Positions 52,877 through 62,530 of a DNA stretch of 64,000 bases are shown piece after piece; the first letter of the stretch is position 1, and each line of letters begins with the position of its first letter. The stretch comes from Subdoligranulum variabile (GTDB lineage Bacteria > Bacillota > Clostridia > Oscillospirales > Ruminococcaceae), in the NCBI GenBank assembly GCA_003343905.1, contig QAKI01000048.1:20683-84682 (forward strand), read 5' to 3'. The notes beneath the pieces were generated by a model, which worked only from the letters and a program-made list of their open reading frames with translations, did not search any database and was not told the DNA's origin. The translations under genes and the position numbers were made by a program.

Positions 52877-52932
52877 ACCTCCTGGTATTTTTATTGCAGT
52901 TGGCCGACCGCAATTCTATTATACCAGGAGGT
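52877..52932. promoter_or_regulatory. SD-masking hairpin and promoter of tnpA
   Basis: Arms AACCTCCTGGTAT (52877) and ATACCAGGAGGTT (52920) are perfect inverted repeats. On the minus strand the outer arm includes the -10 (TGG-TATAAT) and the inner arm includes the AGGAGG SD. On the plus strand the hairpin is followed by six T, a terminator against incoming transcription. A transcript started at the own promoter would lack the masking arm; a read-through transcript would have it. Confidence 0.75.
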
Positions 52933-53017
52933 TTTTTCTCTAGGTTTTTTCACTATATAATTTTTTACACTCCCCGGCAGAGCCGGGGGTTGTCTTTGCG
53001 CTAAAGCTAACAAAACG

Positions 53018-53056
53018 AACGCCGCCCCGGCAAACTGGCCGGGACGGCGTTTTCGT
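53018..53056. terminator. Terminator beside the IS left end, after the third GNAT
   Basis: AACGCCGCCCCGGC / GCCGGGACGGCGTT stem; TTTCG on plus and CGTTTTG on minus. Confidence 0.7.
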
Positions 53057-53091
53057 CTATTCTTTCGCAGTCGGACGTGGCCGGGCGGCGG

Positions 53092-53565
53092 TCACAGCAT
53101 ACACCGCATGGTGCGGGTGGATTCCACAAAGTCGTGGGCTTCATACAGTTCGATTGCACCGCTGTTCTGGGCCAGAACTTCAAGTTCCAGGTATTCCAGG
53201 CGGCGGTCGCGCGCCCACTTTTTGGCCGCGCCCAGCAGAGAACTGCCGATGCCCTGCCCCCGTTTGGGCGGCGTCACCACCAGATCGTTCAGGGTCGCAT
53301 AGCGATGGGGCAGCACGCAACTGAACGCCGGGGTCCAGCCCGCATACTCCACCAGCGCCAGGCCCACGACCTGGCCTTCCTGCTCGGCCAGCAGGTAATC
53401 CGCGTCCGGCGCCTGCACAAATTGCAGGATCGGTTTTTCATCCCGCGGCGCGGCGCAGAAAAACTCCGGCTGCAGCACCACCAGTTCCTCGTCCAGGACC
53501 CGGTACAGGGCCAAAATAGACGGCAGATCGTCCACGGTGGCGGGACGGATCACGGTTTTCAGCAT
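53092..53565 (-). CDS. GNAT N-acetyltransferase
   Basis: 157 residues. TVIRPATVDDLPSILALY, YATLNDLVVTPPKRGQGIGSSLLGAAKKWA (acetyl-CoA loop) and NSGAIELYEAHDFVESTRTM form a standard GNAT. ATG 53565 follows a run of G and is chosen because it aligns with the domain start; the frame opens further upstream through the preceding terminator. Substrate unknown. Confidence 0.85.
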   Translation of the reverse strand: MLKTVIRPATVDDLPSILALYRVLDEELVVLQPEFFCAAPRDEKPILQFVQAPDADYLLAEQEGQVVGLALVEYAGWTPAFSCVLPHRYATLNDLVVTPPKRGQGIGSSLLGAAKKWARDRRLEYLELEVLAQNSGAIELYEAHDFVESTRTMRCML

Positions 53566-53606
53566 GGAAGGAAGCCCCCCTTTCTCAAAAAACAGCCGGC
53601 AAAATG

Positions 53607-53690
53607 AAAAAGACAGCGCGCGGGGCGCCCGGCCCGCCGCCCCGTGAACGGGGAGCGCGCCTTTACAGCGCCGCGCCGCTGTCTTGCCTG
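53607..53690 (-). terminator. Terminator after the 77-aa gene
   Basis: Large stem AAGACAGCG...CGCTGTCTT with GC-rich inner arms, then TTTTTC on the minus strand. Confidence 0.65.
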
Positions 53691-53742
53691 TTCGGCGGCG
53701 CCGTAGTTGCAGCACTTCGCCTGGCTAAGGTTCGGATATGAT

Positions 53743-53976
53743 TTACTTGATCTCCTGGATCGTGTAGGTGAAGCCGTATTCTTCCTGCAGCTTCTTGACC
53801 GCGGGTTCGCAGTCCTCGATGAAGGTGGGCGCATAGACACTCTGGCCGTTGTGGGCCTTCTTGTACTCTTCCACGATCTCGTTGAGCTTGTTCCAGCCCT
53901 CGTCGGCGCGGGCCTGGTCCATATCTTTGGGGAAGTCGATGACAAATTCACGGTGTTTGGGGATACGTGCTTTCAT
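53743..53976 (-). CDS. Small soluble protein, unknown function
   Basis: 77 residues, charged, helix-rich, no TM segment: MKARIPKHREFVIDFPKDMDQ at the start, ending EEYGFTYTIQEIK. AGGAG is 8 nt before ATG 53976. Codon use is like the neighbours and a terminator follows, so it is likely a real gene. No family recognised. Confidence 0.6.
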   Translation of the reverse strand: MKARIPKHREFVIDFPKDMDQARADEGWNKLNEIVEEYKKAHNGQSVYAPTFIEDCEPAVKKLQEEYGFTYTIQEIK

Positions 53977-54049
53977 GGTTTTCACTCCTGGTCGTAGTTG
54001 TTGTCCTTCCCGCTTTCCTGAAAGGAAGCGGACAAAGAACGTTTATTCA

Positions 54050-54075
54050 AAATCGCACGAATGTGCGATTTTATT
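54050..54075. terminator. Hairpin terminator between tatD and the 77-aa gene
   Basis: AAATCGCAC / GTGCGATTT around GAAT, with TATTT on plus and TGAATAAA on minus. Confidence 0.55.
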
Positions 54076-54087
54076 TGGAATTTCTTT

Positions 54088-54118
54088 GGTTCTTTCTTTG
54101 CAAAGAAAGAACCTTTTA
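54088..54118. terminator. Perfect 26-bp palindrome below tatD
   Basis: GGTTCTTTCTTTG and CAAAGAAAGAACC abut with no loop base, followed by TTTTATA on plus. It lies 11 bp after the tatD stop. Confidence 0.55.
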
Positions 54119-54123
54119 TACAA

Positions 54124-54918
54124 TTATACAATGCGGAAACACGCGCGGGCGTTGGCCGCGGTGATATCCAGCACGGCTTGGGGTTCCATCTGCCAGATCC
54201 CGCCGATATAGGCGGCCACATGGGCGATGTTGCGGCTGTCGTTGCGGCGGCCGCGCACCGGTTCCGGGGCCATGTAGGGGCAGTCGGTCTCCAGCACCGC
54301 CCAGCGGGGTTCGATGGCGGCCAGCACCCTGGCGGCCCGCTTGGCGCCTTTGTAGGTCACCGCCCCACCGAAGCCCAGGTACATCCCCTGCCCGGTGAGC
54401 CAGGCCGCGTCCTCGGCGCTGCCGCTGTAGCAGTGCAGCACCCCGCGCGGCTTGTACCGGCGCAGCAGTTCATACATTTCGGCATGGGCTTCCCGGTCAT
54501 GGACCGATACCGGCAGATCCAATTCTGCCGCCAGCTGCAACTGGGCTTCAAACAGCGCAAGCTGTTCTTCGCGGGGCACCGGCCAGTGATGGTCCAGGCC
54601 GATCTCCCCCACTGCCACCACTTCGGGGTCGTCGAACAGCGGGCGCATAGCGTCCAGTTCGGCGCGCCAGTCGCCATGGTAGACGGCCACGGTGGCGGCG
54701 TCCTCCTCGATCAGGCTTTCAGGGTGGATGCCCAGCGCCGCATATACATAGGGCGTGGTATGGGCCAGTTCCAGCACGCGGCGCGCGTCCCCCGAATGGG
54801 TGGCACACTCCAGCACACCGGCAACGCCGCCTTCCGGCAGCGCGGCCATCAGTCCGGCGCGGTCGGCGTCGAACTGGCGGGAACTGTAATGGGCGTGTGT
54901 ATCAAAAATATTGCGCAT
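54124..54918 (-). CDS. tatD: TatD-family metal-dependent hydrolase (DNase-like)
   Basis: 264 residues. FDTHAHYSSRQFDADR, AVGEIGLDHHWPVP, VSVHDREAH, LHCYSGSAEDA and LETDCPYMAPEP give the metal-binding His/Asp/Glu set of TatD. Members have 3'-5' exonuclease activity in DNA repair and degradation. The gene sits 3 bp after a DMT transporter gene and close to metG; metG-tatD is a common pair in Firmicutes. Confidence 0.94.
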   Translation of the reverse strand: MRNIFDTHAHYSSRQFDADRAGLMAALPEGGVAGVLECATHSGDARRVLELAHTTPYVYAALGIHPESLIEEDAATVAVYHGDWRAELDAMRPLFDDPEVVAVGEIGLDHHWPVPREEQLALFEAQLQLAAELDLPVSVHDREAHAEMYELLRRYKPRGVLHCYSGSAEDAAWLTGQGMYLGFGGAVTYKGAKRAARVLAAIEPRWAVLETDCPYMAPEPVRGRRNDSRNIAHVAAYIGGIWQMEPQAVLDITAANARACFRIV

Positions 54919-54921
54919 GGT

Positions 54922-55887
54922 TCACTCCGTTTTGGGGCGCGGCGCGCGGTTGACCAGCACGATGCCGCCGCAGACCAGCAGCAGCGCCACCAGATAGTTC
55001 CATCGGAACAGCGGTTCGCCGTTGAGTACCGCCGACAGCAGCACATTGACCACCGGGATGACCAGCCCGAACACGCTGATGCGCGACACCGGGTTGTTTT
55101 TCATCAGCAGCGCCCACAGCACATAGCCCACGGCCGAGATCAGCGCCAGAATCAGCAGCACCGGCACGGCGGCCGCGCTTTGGGGGTGCAGGCTGCCGCC
55201 CATGGCGAAGCCCAGCACCGCCAACACCAGGCCGCCCACCCCCAGGTTGAGGCAGGTGACCGAAAAGCTGTTGACCCGCCGGGTCACGGCTTTATTCCAC
55301 GGGCCGGAACTGGCAAAGACCATGGCGGCCATCAGCATACATACGATGCCCGCCGGGCTGCCGCCCCCGCCGCCGCCCAGGGTGACGACCAGCACGCCGG
55401 AAAAACCCAGCACGCAGCCCAGCGTTTTGGGCAGCGTCATGCGGTCGGCCTGACCGTACAGGAAATGGGCCAGAATCACGCCCATAAAGCTCTGGGTGCT
55501 GTTGAGGATGCCGCCCAGCGCGCCGGTGAGCAGCGCCACCGCCGTGTAGTAGAAGAAATACTGGGTGGAAGTCTGCCACAGGCCCAGCGCACAGCAGGCG
55601 GCCAGGTCTTTGCCGCGGGGCATGGGCAGCGGGCGGCGCTCCAACAGCAGGCCGCACAGCCAGACCAGCACCGCGCCCAGCATGAAGCGGACGCCTGCGA
55701 AGCAGAGGATCGAGGGCGTGTCCGCCGCGTCGATGGCAAACAGCCGGTAGCCCATCTTGATAAAGGGGAAGGCCGACCCCCACATGGCGTTGCAGAGGAT
55801 CGCCATGACCACCGCGACAGCGGGCACGGCGAAGAAAGCGTCGATACGGGAGGACGCGGCCGCCTGCCGCGCCGGGGTAGTATTCAT
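54922..55887 (-). CDS. EamA/DMT-superfamily exporter
   Basis: 321 residues, ten TM helices in two EamA repeats: ILCNAMWGSAFPFIKMGY near the start and ISAVGYVLWALLMKNNPVSRISVFGLVIPVVNVLLSAV in the second repeat. Drug/metabolite transporters of this sort export amino acids or other small metabolites. Lies between metG and tatD on the same strand. Substrate unknown. Confidence 0.9.
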   Translation of the reverse strand: MNTTPARQAAASSRIDAFFAVPAVAVVMAILCNAMWGSAFPFIKMGYRLFAIDAADTPSILCFAGVRFMLGAVLVWLCGLLLERRPLPMPRGKDLAACCALGLWQTSTQYFFYYTAVALLTGALGGILNSTQSFMGVILAHFLYGQADRMTLPKTLGCVLGFSGVLVVTLGGGGGGSPAGIVCMLMAAMVFASSGPWNKAVTRRVNSFSVTCLNLGVGGLVLAVLGFAMGGSLHPQSAAAVPVLLILALISAVGYVLWALLMKNNPVSRISVFGLVIPVVNVLLSAVLNGEPLFRWNYLVALLLVCGGIVLVNRAPRPKTE

Positions 55888-55945
55888 GGGGACTGGCTCC
55901 TTTGGGGGCCGCGTTCCCGCGGCTTATGCGCGGGCCGGGCGTTTT

Positions 55946-57940
<1,995 letters not shown>

Positions 57941-58039
57941 TATAGGGACATCCCTTTCGTTCAAAATCTTGGTAAACGGCGAAGGCGGCCTACGCCGCCC
58001 AGCACATTCGAAAACCGGGCAGGCGGCGGGGACAATGTT

Positions 58040-58753
58040 TCACGGCCGCTCGCCCCCTTCCTCAAAACCGATGGGCGTCACGCCGCAGGCCAGCAGGGCA
58101 TGGCGGCAGAGCACCTCGGTGCTGTCGATGAAAAAGCGGTCCAGATGCTCGTCCCGCTTGACCAGGCTCAGTTCGGTGCAGCCCAGCACGGCCATATCGC
58201 AGCCCTGGGCTTTCAGGTCCGCCACAGCGGCGCCAAATTTTTCCATATCGGCGCGGCGGCCCTGTTTGATGTCGTCATAGATCACGGAGGTGACGCGCTT
58301 CTGGTTTTCCGGCGAAGGCGCTGCCCAACCGATCCCGGCCCGCTCACAGGCCAGTTGGTAGGTCCCGGCCAGCAGCGTGCCCTCGGTCGCCAGAATGCCC
58401 AGCCGGGTGCAGCCCGCGGCCTTGGCGTCCTGCACCGTGAGTTCCGGCATATTCAGCACCGGCACCGGCAAAGCGCGGGCCAGACGGTCATAAAAATAAT
58501 GGGCGGTGTTGCAGGCGATGGCCAGCACCGTGGCCCCGTAGTTCACAAGGCTGATGCCGTCCTGTTCCATCACGGCGAAGGGGTCCTCGCTGCTCTGGCC
58601 CAGGATAAAGGCCGTGCGGTCCGGCGTGGACGCACGGGAGGAGATGACGATATCCAGATGATCCTGGTCGCAGGACGCGGGCGTATGCTCCACCAGCAAC
58701 TGGTACAGGTAGCAGCTTGCAGCCGGCCCCAGCCCCCCCAGGATCCCCAGCAC
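58040..58753 (-). CDS. Aspartate/glutamate racemase family protein
   Basis: 237 residues from GTG 58753. LGILGGLGPAAS at the N terminus, AIACNTAHYFYD (first Cys) and AVLGCTELSLV (second Cys) are the Asp/Glu racemase pattern (YgeA/RacX type). The GTG start has no SD. AAAGGAGG instead lies 8 nt before an in-frame ACG at 58783, which would add ten residues. It has its own promoter and lies after metG on the same strand. Confidence 0.88.
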   Translation of the reverse strand: MLGILGGLGPAASCYLYQLLVEHTPASCDQDHLDIVISSRASTPDRTAFILGQSSEDPFAVMEQDGISLVNYGATVLAIACNTAHYFYDRLARALPVPVLNMPELTVQDAKAAGCTRLGILATEGTLLAGTYQLACERAGIGWAAPSPENQKRVTSVIYDDIKQGRRADMEKFGAAVADLKAQGCDMAVLGCTELSLVKRDEHLDRFFIDSTEVLCRHALLACGVTPIGFEEGGERP

Positions 58754-58819
58754 GGGCCTGCGCGGGCAGTCGTTTTGCGGCGTGGCACACCCCTCCTTTT
58801 ATAGATTCAGATATTGTAT

Positions 58820-58848
58820 ATTATAAGCCGCCGGGGCGGATTATGCAA
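58820..58848 (-). promoter_or_regulatory. Promoter of the racemase gene
   Basis: Minus strand TTGCAT, 17 bp, TATAAT. Confidence 0.8.
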
Positions 58849-58888
58849 GACAAAAAAGCGCATAGCCTCACCGGGCGGCGCTGCTTGC

Positions 58889-58917
58889 TTGCAGCACCGC
58901 ATTTTTTTTGCTACAAT
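58889..58917 (+). promoter_or_regulatory. Promoter of the GT-C-like gene at 58989
   Basis: TTGCAG, 17 bp, TACAAT, divergent from the racemase promoter. Confidence 0.75.
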
Positions 58918-58988
58918 ACAATCATTCTTATAATTCCATAGTTTGTATTCCATCCAAAGCGTCTGTCTCTCAGGAGGACACAAAGCCA

Positions 58989-60536
58989 ATGAAACTTTCC
59001 ATTCTACGTCAAAAGGCAGAGCCATTCTGCACCCGCCTGTTCAACCTGCTGTGTCTTCTGTTATTCGTCTTTTTGTTTGGAATCAGTATCACTTCGTCCT
59101 GGCTCAACCACGAAGTAGACGATGAATTTGTCTATTATAGCAAGGACTCCCTTCTCGGAAATTTGATCGTCCTTCTGCTGGTTTTTACCGGACTTTTTCT
59201 GCTTGCCCATCTGCTGCAAAGGTTGATGCCCCGCCTTCGCATGAACCGCCTGGCATTAGCGGCCTCGGTACTGGCGGTCTGCATCAGCCTGTACTGGGTA
59301 CAATCTTCGGGGACCTTCCCACGCGCAGACCAGGAATTTATCTGGGAACAGGCGCAGTTGTTCAATTCCGGTGATTTCAGCGGTCTGCAACCGGGCGGTT
59401 ATGTAGCGATTTACCAGCAGCAGTTGGGTATCATCACATTCCTGCGGATATGCGATCACATTGCCCCCCTATTCCACACGGAAGGCTGGCAGCTTTTTCA
59501 ACTATTTTCGGCACTGACGACCGGGCTGCTTGTTTACGCCGGGTTTCGTATCGTGGCGTTCATCACCGATGACCAGCGCACCGCAGAACTGCTGTATTTG
59601 TTATTTGCGCTGGTTTGCGCCCCGATGTATCTTTACACCTCTTTTGTCTATGGCGAATCCAGTTCCACCGCCTTTTCGATGCTGGCGGCGTGGATGTTCC
59701 TGGAATGCTGTAAGTCACCGCGGGTTCCCTGTCTGATCAGCTTGTACATCTCTGTCGCCCTTGCCTTGCTGCTGCGCACGAATACGATCATCATATTCAT
59801 TGCTTTTGCCATTGTGCTGTTGATTCGTTTTTTGCGGACGGCAACGCTTCGCCAGGGATTGGTTGGATTGGCGCTTCTGCTGGCGATGCTCACCCCCACG
59901 GTATTGACAAACGTCCTCTACGGCGACAAAATCCCCGAAGACAGCAAGTCCATGCCGGCCATACTGTTCATCGCAATGGGGACCAATGACGATGTTCCCA
60001 ACGCCGGATGGTATAACAGCTACAGTTATCTGCTCTATGAAGACTGCAACTATGATCCCCAACCGGCTTTTGAAGCTGCCCGCGGATACCTTGTTGGTTT
60101 TTGGGCGCGCTGTCGGGAAGACCCCGCCTACGCTGTAGATTTTTACAACCGCAAAATTTCCTCTCAGTGGAACGCCCCCATGTATCAGTGCATTTTTATG
60201 AACAGCCGTGTAGAAGGCCCCCAAACTCCCCTGGTACAAAGCCTCTATGAGGGAGAGGGCAACCAACGCCTCACAGACTTTATGAATCTGTACCAGTCAC
60301 TGATCTATGGCGGAGTGCTGGCCTTTACGGTTGTAGCCCTGAAAAAGCGTTTTCCGCTGAAGTATCATGTATTGTTGATCGCCGTGTTCGGCGGTTTCCT
60401 GTTCTCCATATTGTGGGAGGCAAAGGCCCGGTATGTTTTCCCCTACTTCCTGCTGATGATTCCCTATGCTGCCGTGGGCATCGGCGCCATGATCACCGGT
60501 CTCCAGCAGTACTTTAGCAAAAGAACGTCTGTTTGA
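58989..60536 (+). CDS. Multi-pass GT-C-like membrane protein
   Basis: 515 residues, about eleven TM helices. TM1 is followed by SWLNHEVDDEFVYYSKD and later GTFPRADQEFIWEQAQLFNSGDF, an acidic extracytoplasmic loop like those of GT39/PMT-type transferases; VYGESSSTAFSMLAAWM is in a central helix. The C-terminal third holds a soluble loop and two more helices. AGGAGG precedes ATG 58989. It uses fewer GC-rich codons than the housekeeping genes. Single-gene transcript; substrate unknown. Confidence 0.7.
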   Translation: MKLSILRQKAEPFCTRLFNLLCLLLFVFLFGISITSSWLNHEVDDEFVYYSKDSLLGNLIVLLLVFTGLFLLAHLLQRLMPRLRMNRLALAASVLAVCISLYWVQSSGTFPRADQEFIWEQAQLFNSGDFSGLQPGGYVAIYQQQLGIITFLRICDHIAPLFHTEGWQLFQLFSALTTGLLVYAGFRIVAFITDDQRTAELLYLLFALVCAPMYLYTSFVYGESSSTAFSMLAAWMFLECCKSPRVPCLISLYISVALALLLRTNTIIIFIAFAIVLLIRFLRTATLRQGLVGLALLLAMLTPTVLTNVLYGDKIPEDSKSMPAILFIAMGTNDDVPNAGWYNSYSYLLYEDCNYDPQPAFEAARGYLVGFWARCREDPAYAVDFYNRKISSQWNAPMYQCIFMNSRVEGPQTPLVQSLYEGEGNQRLTDFMNLYQSLIYGGVLAFTVVALKKRFPLKYHVLLIAVFGGFLFSILWEAKARYVFPYFLLMIPYAAVGIGAMITGLQQYFSKRTSV

Positions 60537-60648
60537 CCCCCTTGCCGGGACTATAGAAGCACACAAAAAGGCCGCCCATTAGGTGAACGCCAATAAGGAA
60601 GTATCAAAGACGTACTAACTTAACGGCTGACAAACAGGTGCTACTAAA

Positions 60649-60698
60649 AGAACGCTCATGATTCTCAATTGTAGAATCATGAGCGTTCTCCTTATTTT
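60649..60698. terminator. Bidirectional terminator at the border of the AT-rich island
   Basis: Seventeen-bp perfect stem AGAACGCTCATGATTCT / AGAATCATGAGCGTTCT around CAATTGT; T run on plus (TTATTTTTTC) and CTTTTAG on minus. Between the GT-C-like gene and this stem (60537-60648) nothing coding is seen. Confidence 0.85.
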
Positions 60699-60904
60699 TT
60701 CTGGCCTTCTTTTATCGCCTTGGCAATTTTTCGTTTATGATGCTTTATTAAGGCATTTGCTTCCTGATCATTGAGCTTCAATATTCCTTTTGCCTTTCTT
60801 GCATAATCAATAAACGTTTGTTTTTCATCATTACGAGAATAAATACTATAGTTCTTTTGCTGATATATGCCTGCCTTTAGATGATATCCAATTACTGCGT
60901 CCAA
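60692..60904 (-). pseudogene. C-terminal fragment of the reverse transcriptase, out of frame
   Basis: 70-codon frame overlapping the end of the RT frame. From KNYSIYSRNDEKQTFIDYARKAKGIL to the end it reads like the thumb/C-terminal tail expected after the RT's last residues (ISAKEL), while the start of this frame (MDAVIGYHLKAG) has no SD and only mirrors RT codons. Inserting TA after CTATA near 60850 would join the two frames into one protein of about 455 residues. Confidence 0.65.
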
Positions 60905-62057
60905 TGGTATGAGCTTTTCGACGCATTCTATAATAATATTTTGTTATTGCGCGTGGCCTTAGTCTAATGTTTTTGCCATCAAATAGAAATCCTAAGTAGT
61001 TTATGCTAGATGGCTGGTCACCCTCGTAGACTACTTTGTTCTTATAAGTATAGCAAGAAGTCTTTTCCTTTTGTAGGTCAATAAGTCCTTTCATTGATTC
61101 TACATAGGAAAAAATGTAACTTGTAAAATCCGCAATTTCGGAATCTCTCTCGTATGGCAAGACAATGATAAAATCATCTGAATAGCGCATATAAATTCCG
61201 CCTTTGCTGGCTACATAACGCTTAATGTCTTTATCAAACTCTATCATGTAAATGTTGGATAGTACAGCGCTAATGGGGGAACCTTGCGGAACGCCAACCC
61301 CAGAAACATTCTTTTTTATATCATTTTTGCTTTTCTGAAATTGTTCCTTAGTCAGTACTGTATCTTTACTATTGATCTTTTTACGAACACCTTTTTCTTC
61401 AATGTTTTCGCCAGCCGCCTTTACAATGTCTTTCCAATCCCAACTTGAAAAACGGGTGATATTTTTGAAAACAGAAAAGTAATCTTGAGGCAAGCGCTCA
61501 ACACCAAGTACTTCGCACATCATTTTCTTGAGATATTGATGTTCCAAATTGTCGAAGAAATTAGTAAAATCACCTACTAAAATGAAGCACTGGGGAAAGC
61601 TGCGTATTGCATCAAAAGCATCCTTGGCAAAATCAATATTGTTTTTTCCTAAGTTATCTCGATATGCAATTGCAACGTCATCTATGTTATTTTCACAAGC
61701 CCAACTATTATACTGGCAGTTTAATAAAAATGCATATCGCTGATATACACACCTATCTAAATGTGAGCAGTAATATAGCTCTCGTGGTTTTTTAGGTCCT
61801 TTCTTTCCATAACGAGAGTTTTTCTTCTCAAAGTGGATAAATGGATAAAAACTGTGCGTAACTATTTTTGCCCGATCCATTACGTATTTTCTAATAGAAG
61901 GCATGGCTAAAGACACACGCAGGTCAAAATGTGCATAAGGTTTAGTATCATTGTGGTGTTTAACAAAGTCAACCCATGCTTGGCACATCTGGTTTGAGCT
62001 ACAATTATGACAAGATATAGGTCGTTGACATTGATTGTATTCTTTTTGAGTTTTCAT
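60846..62057 (-). CDS. Reverse transcriptase, Abi/UG-like clade, frameshifted near 3' end
   Basis: 403 residues before a premature TAG. N-terminal Cys cluster C10-x5-C16-x2-C19-x5-C25. RT palm: HLDRCVYQRYAFLLN (about 99-113), VGDFTNFFDNLEH with the first catalytic Asp 163, GVGVPQGSPISAVLSNIYM (motif B, about 254-271), YMRYSDDFIIVLP with D294/D295, then SINYLGFLFDGKNIRLR. QGSPIS and YSDD distinguish it from DGR enzymes, and no maturase, endonuclease or integrase domain is present, so it is not a group II intron protein. Closest by pattern to the unclassified/defence-associated RTs of Clostridia. SD GGGGGGAG before ATG. AT-rich, unlike the genes to its left. Confidence 0.85.
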   Translation of the reverse strand: MKTQKEYNQCQRPISCHNCSSNQMCQAWVDFVKHHNDTKPYAHFDLRVSLAMPSIRKYVMDRAKIVTHSFYPFIHFEKKNSRYGKKGPKKPRELYYCSHLDRCVYQRYAFLLNCQYNSWACENNIDDVAIAYRDNLGKNNIDFAKDAFDAIRSFPQCFILVGDFTNFFDNLEHQYLKKMMCEVLGVERLPQDYFSVFKNITRFSSWDWKDIVKAAGENIEEKGVRKKINSKDTVLTKEQFQKSKNDIKKNVSGVGVPQGSPISAVLSNIYMIEFDKDIKRYVASKGGIYMRYSDDFIIVLPYERDSEIADFTSYIFSYVESMKGLIDLQKEKTSCYTYKNKVVYEGDQPSSINYLGFLFDGKNIRLRPRAITKYYYRMRRKAHTIGRSNWISSKGRHISAKEL

Positions 62058-62311
62058 AATTCTCCCCCCTAAAATGCATCATGCCTGCTAACATGGGGGA
62101 CAACATCCCTAAGTTAGCAGGCAGGTACATGAACATTATTGTCCTGGGTGCATCTGATAGCGTTCCGTAGTATAATCATACTGGAAAGGAGTATCATGTT
62201 CAACGAACCCAACCTAGAATTGGTGGTTCTATGTGTAACGTTACTCATAGAAACATCAATTCGGCCAGACTTGACAGAAATGCTCCGCCCTTACAGCCAA
62301 ACGTGTAAGGT
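62058..62311 (-). ncRNA. Candidate RT-associated structured leader RNA (about 254 nt)
   Basis: Lies between a promoter (62318-62346) and the RT start. Visible structures: CTTACA/TGTAAG at the 5' end (62290-62309), a 26-nt near-perfect palindrome TTCTATG-GTAACGTTAC-CATAGAA (62227-62252), AGTAT/ATACT (62169-62182) and a 10-bp stem GCCTGCTAAC/GTTAGCAGGC (62083-62122) close to the ATG. Retron and DRT enzymes use such 5' RNAs as template, but which type this is cannot be said from sequence. Confidence 0.5.
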
Positions 62312-62384
62312 AATGTTATTTTATACCAAAGCACGCTTAAAGTCAAACCATTCTACGCATTTCAAGCCTCATTTACAATGGTAA
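62196..62384 (+). CDS. Possible small ORF antisense to the RT leader
   Basis: 62 codons (MFNEPNLELVVLCVTLLIETS...). AAAGGAG is 4-5 nt before ATG and a TATAAT lies 20 bp further up. No homology recognised; it may be chance, an ICE gene, or a frame on the cDNA strand of the leader. Confidence 0.22.
   Translation: MFNEPNLELVVLCVTLLIETSIRPDLTEMLRPYSQTCKVMLFYTKARLKSNHSTHFKPHLQW
62318..62346 (-). promoter_or_regulatory. Candidate promoter of the RT leader and RT
   Basis: Minus strand TTGACT, 17 bp, TAAAAT (the alternative TATAAA gives a 15-bp spacer). Confidence 0.6.
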
Positions 62385-62530
62385 GAATGGTAAGCTATTT
62401 CCAGCTATCCAACCACGCCAGAAAGGCTCGGTAACATCGGGCTTTTCTGTCCTCTAAATGCGTAGATACAAACACCATAATAGCAGCGGGCGCAAGCGGA
62501 TTTCTGCTTGCGCACGCTTGCTCACTATAC

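Larger units (their letters stand above)
52266..52991 (-). mobile_element. IS200-type insertion sequence (about 726 bp)
   Basis: Carries one Y1 transposase gene and no tnpB. Both ends have the same imperfectly matched palindrome, CCCCGGC-AAA/AGA-GCCGGGG (52269-52285 and 52972-52988), as expected for the subterminal hairpins recognised by TnpA. Further hairpins (GCCCT/AGGGC, GCCCCT/AGGGGC) fill the right end, 52286-52394. Exact boundaries are estimated from the palindromes; no target duplication is expected for this family. Confidence 0.8.

Noticed and set aside
60846..62346. Diversity-generating retroelement or group II intron
   Set aside because: RT motif B is QGSPIS rather than the DGR form, no template/variable repeat pair or Avd gene is seen, and there is no maturase domain or domain V.
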